DNA of 64,000 nucleotides from Ciona intestinalis (taxonomy: Eukaryota > Chordata > Ascidiacea > Phlebobranchia > Cionidae), in the NCBI RefSeq assembly GCF_000224145.3, contig NC_020168.2, positions 2,429,171 to 2,493,170 on the forward strand. Direction: 5' to 3'. The stretch's first letter is position 1, and every line of letters starts with the position of its first letter. Below the pieces are notes generated by a model. The model made no database searches. It saw only the letters and a program-made list of their open reading frames with translations, and was not told the origin of the DNA. Both the position numbers and the translations under genes were made by a program. Of this stretch, positions 62,301 to 64,000 are shown in pieces.

Positions 62301-64000
62301 AACAAACTCTATTTTAAATGGATAAGGTCCTGCGCCAAGCACTTCATACGGCCTAGGATTTAGGCTGGTGTTGGTCTATTACTAAAACCATCTGACAATC
62401 TTGTGTGTGGTTTGTGCTGTTGTTGTTACTTATCTTTTTTGCAGGGACCCCTGCTTCAATTAAATTCCATTTCATATTCAATAAATAATGCATGGCTACT
62501 CTCTATCTGTCACAAGTGAAATGAACATTCCAAATCAATAAACCTCAGACTATTATCGAGATCAAAGGAATATAGATTGAAAAAAAATTATTTTTAAAAT
62601 GTGGATTTTAATCCTCATGTTTGCAGTTTCTTTTGGTTATATAGGACTTTAAAATCACTTTGTTCAAAACTTTTAAAGATATTGTATATCCCTTGTTGCA
62701 AAAAGTCCTTTAATAGATTATACATACAATAGAAGATATATCAATTAGAACTAAATTTTTAAAACTAAGTTTTGTATTCTGAACATAATCACTTATTAAA
62801 CCAGCATTCTTTTGTTGTTTCAATGCTAAACAAATCTACATTGCTTTGTTACCTATCTAGGTCAGGGGGAATTCCTGCGAAAAACGGCAAGGGTGAACGT
62901 CTTCTTGTTTTCTGTGGTGTAATTGATATTTTACAATGTTATAAGTAAGTTTGTTTTGGAGTATGCTAATGTTTAATTAACACACCTAACACTGTCTACA
63001 CTACAAATGCTTTTAATCTTGTGTCTAAGGATTAAAGCTTATTCACAACTGCGTTTATTATGCTAGAGACACATTTTAAATCCGCTGTAGATTCGGTTTA
63101 TCTAATGATACCAGATCAGACTTTTATTATTGATTTTTTTAATGTGGCTAATTTGGAATTTCCACATTGCTGTGTGCTGATGTGCTTTATGCACGCCCAG
63201 ACGCTGATGTCAGTGGAATTGATTTCATTTTAATTTTCTCTGCAGGTGGAAAAAGAAAATGGAACACACTTGGAAATCTATGATCGCAGATGGTGTAAGT
63301 GTTGTTTTGCTTTCTTATAAACCACACAATGGTCATCAGAGTTCATTATTCTATCTATAGCAGACAACACATAATTCCCTTATATAATAAATAATTGGTG
63401 GCAGTTTGTTTGGCAATTTTATTTTGATAGACAATTCCAAAATAACAAGTTTGAAATATTTTAAGGAAATAATTGTCTTATTCTTTCTTAAAGGATTCTG
63501 TTTCTGTCCATCGACCAAGTTTTTACTGTGAAAGATTTCAAAAGTTTATGGGCGACCATGTTTTTAAAAAAAGTAAGTTTATTTGTACATTACCAACAGC
63601 GGTTATCATAAAATATTTAGAAATTTTAATATTTCATGTTCTTCACCCCATAAATTTACTAATTTCTACAAAATAACTCTAGACAAGTTTAGTACCTGTA
63701 AAACAATAAAAGCTAACTATATACCAACATAGTGATTAAAAGTGTAACTTAAGTAAAAAATTTACACTTTGATCAAAATGTAAAAATATTTCATATTTAT
63801 TACTTCCACCACTCATCCAACAGGTGTTGTAAAAAGTCAACCCAAGCGACAACGAGGTCAAAGTTCGCGGCGAACGCACACAACTCTGGTTGGTGGTGTT
63901 AGCAATGCAGAATCGTCCAAGGCTCTAACCCCCGCTGCCACCGAACCACTCACTAAACGACTTCAAAGTCGTCCAGATTTGCTCCCAAACGAATCTCCTC
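56318..64000 (+). CDS. PIP5K1: Type I phosphatidylinositol 4-phosphate 5-kinase (5' part)
   Basis: This kinase makes PI(4,5)P2 from PI4P at the plasma membrane. Sixteen exons are in the window: 56318-56369, 56784-56812, 57397-57483, 57909-58039, 58178-58295, 59714-59866, 60085-60204, 60514-60693, 60972-61058, 61474-61545, 61675-61750, 62199-62271, 62861-62944, 63246-63294, 63494-63572, 63824 onward; the end is beyond the window. The N terminus is short ([17 protein letters not shown]). Type I signatures: [70 protein letters not shown] (catalytic Lys), [47 protein letters not shown] then GVIDILQCY (metal-binding Asp), and a [15 protein letters not shown] segment after the specificity loop WKSMIADG. 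The KK-rich activation loop and PAKNG motif mark type I rather than type II. One gene probably stands for vertebrate PIP5K1A/B/C. Confidence 0.94.
56371..56692 (-). mobile_element. tRNA-derived SINE directly behind a splice donor
   Basis: Minus-strand reading: head 'ggcgccgtggcatattggtt' (A box TGGCATATTGG), 'gggtttaaggctcgacgctg' (B box region), body 'cttgggcaagacacttaacg', tail 'gacgactgtcg' complement and an AATG-rich 3' end. The tail begins at or within a few bases of the donor of PIP5K exon 1 (GT at 56370-56371), so the element fills most of intron 1. Confidence 0.82.

Overview
The window looks like genome sequence of an ascidian tunicate, most probably a Ciona species. It is AT-rich, the genes are cut into many small exons by short GT-AG introns, every recognisable protein has a clear animal (chordate-like) counterpart, and the DNA is littered with short MITEs, tRNA-derived SINEs and hAT-type elements. 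The species is an inference from this style; I could run no database search.

Layout, left to right. (1) 228-6818 (+): the last 18 exons of IFT140 (intraflagellar transport complex A). (2) 7589-8404 (+): an intronless gene that resembles a divergent CDK5 activator (p35-like). (3) About 8.5-13.5 kb and again at 18.45 kb: an array of tRNA-Thr(CGU) genes and relics with duplicated flanks. Small inverted scraps of two neighbouring genes, IFT140 and MYORG, lie inside it, with an orphan exon-like piece. (4) 14.04-15.75 kb (-): a broken LINE with reverse transcriptase (YADD) and RNase H. (5) 16284-18039 (+): an unrecognised TPR-like gene with two in-frame stops. (6) 18657-21710 (-): a MYORG-like GH31 membrane glycosidase in four exons, one intron being GC-AG. 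(7) 23067-27823 (-): TAF4 of TFIID. (8) 28933-33782 (+): LSM14, divergent from TAF4 across a shared ~500 bp promoter region. (9) 34963-40914 (-): SLC9A8/NHE8 sodium-proton exchanger. (10) 41299-49345 (-): a 23-exon, ~1199-residue secreted protein: signal peptide, PAN/apple domain, two TSP1 repeats, then five tandem modules each made of a short half-SRCR-like motif plus a C-type lectin domain. (11) 50362-50988 (+): UMAD1. (12) 51411-55447 (-): FIGNL1 AAA ATPase, converging on UMAD1. (13) 56318-64000 (+): a type I PIP5 kinase running off the right end.

Most genes are unrelated housekeeping functions: ciliary transport, transcription initiation, mRNA storage, Golgi/endosome ion exchange, ESCRT, recombination repair and phosphoinositide synthesis. 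They form no operon. The reading frames were assembled by hand from splice signals, and for all seven large multi-exon genes the exon phases add up exactly, which is the main support for the models.

The most unusual items are the modular half-SRCR/C-type lectin gene, whose five repeats share the same three-exon phase pattern, and the tRNA-Thr array that has picked up inverted pieces of the protein genes on either side of it.
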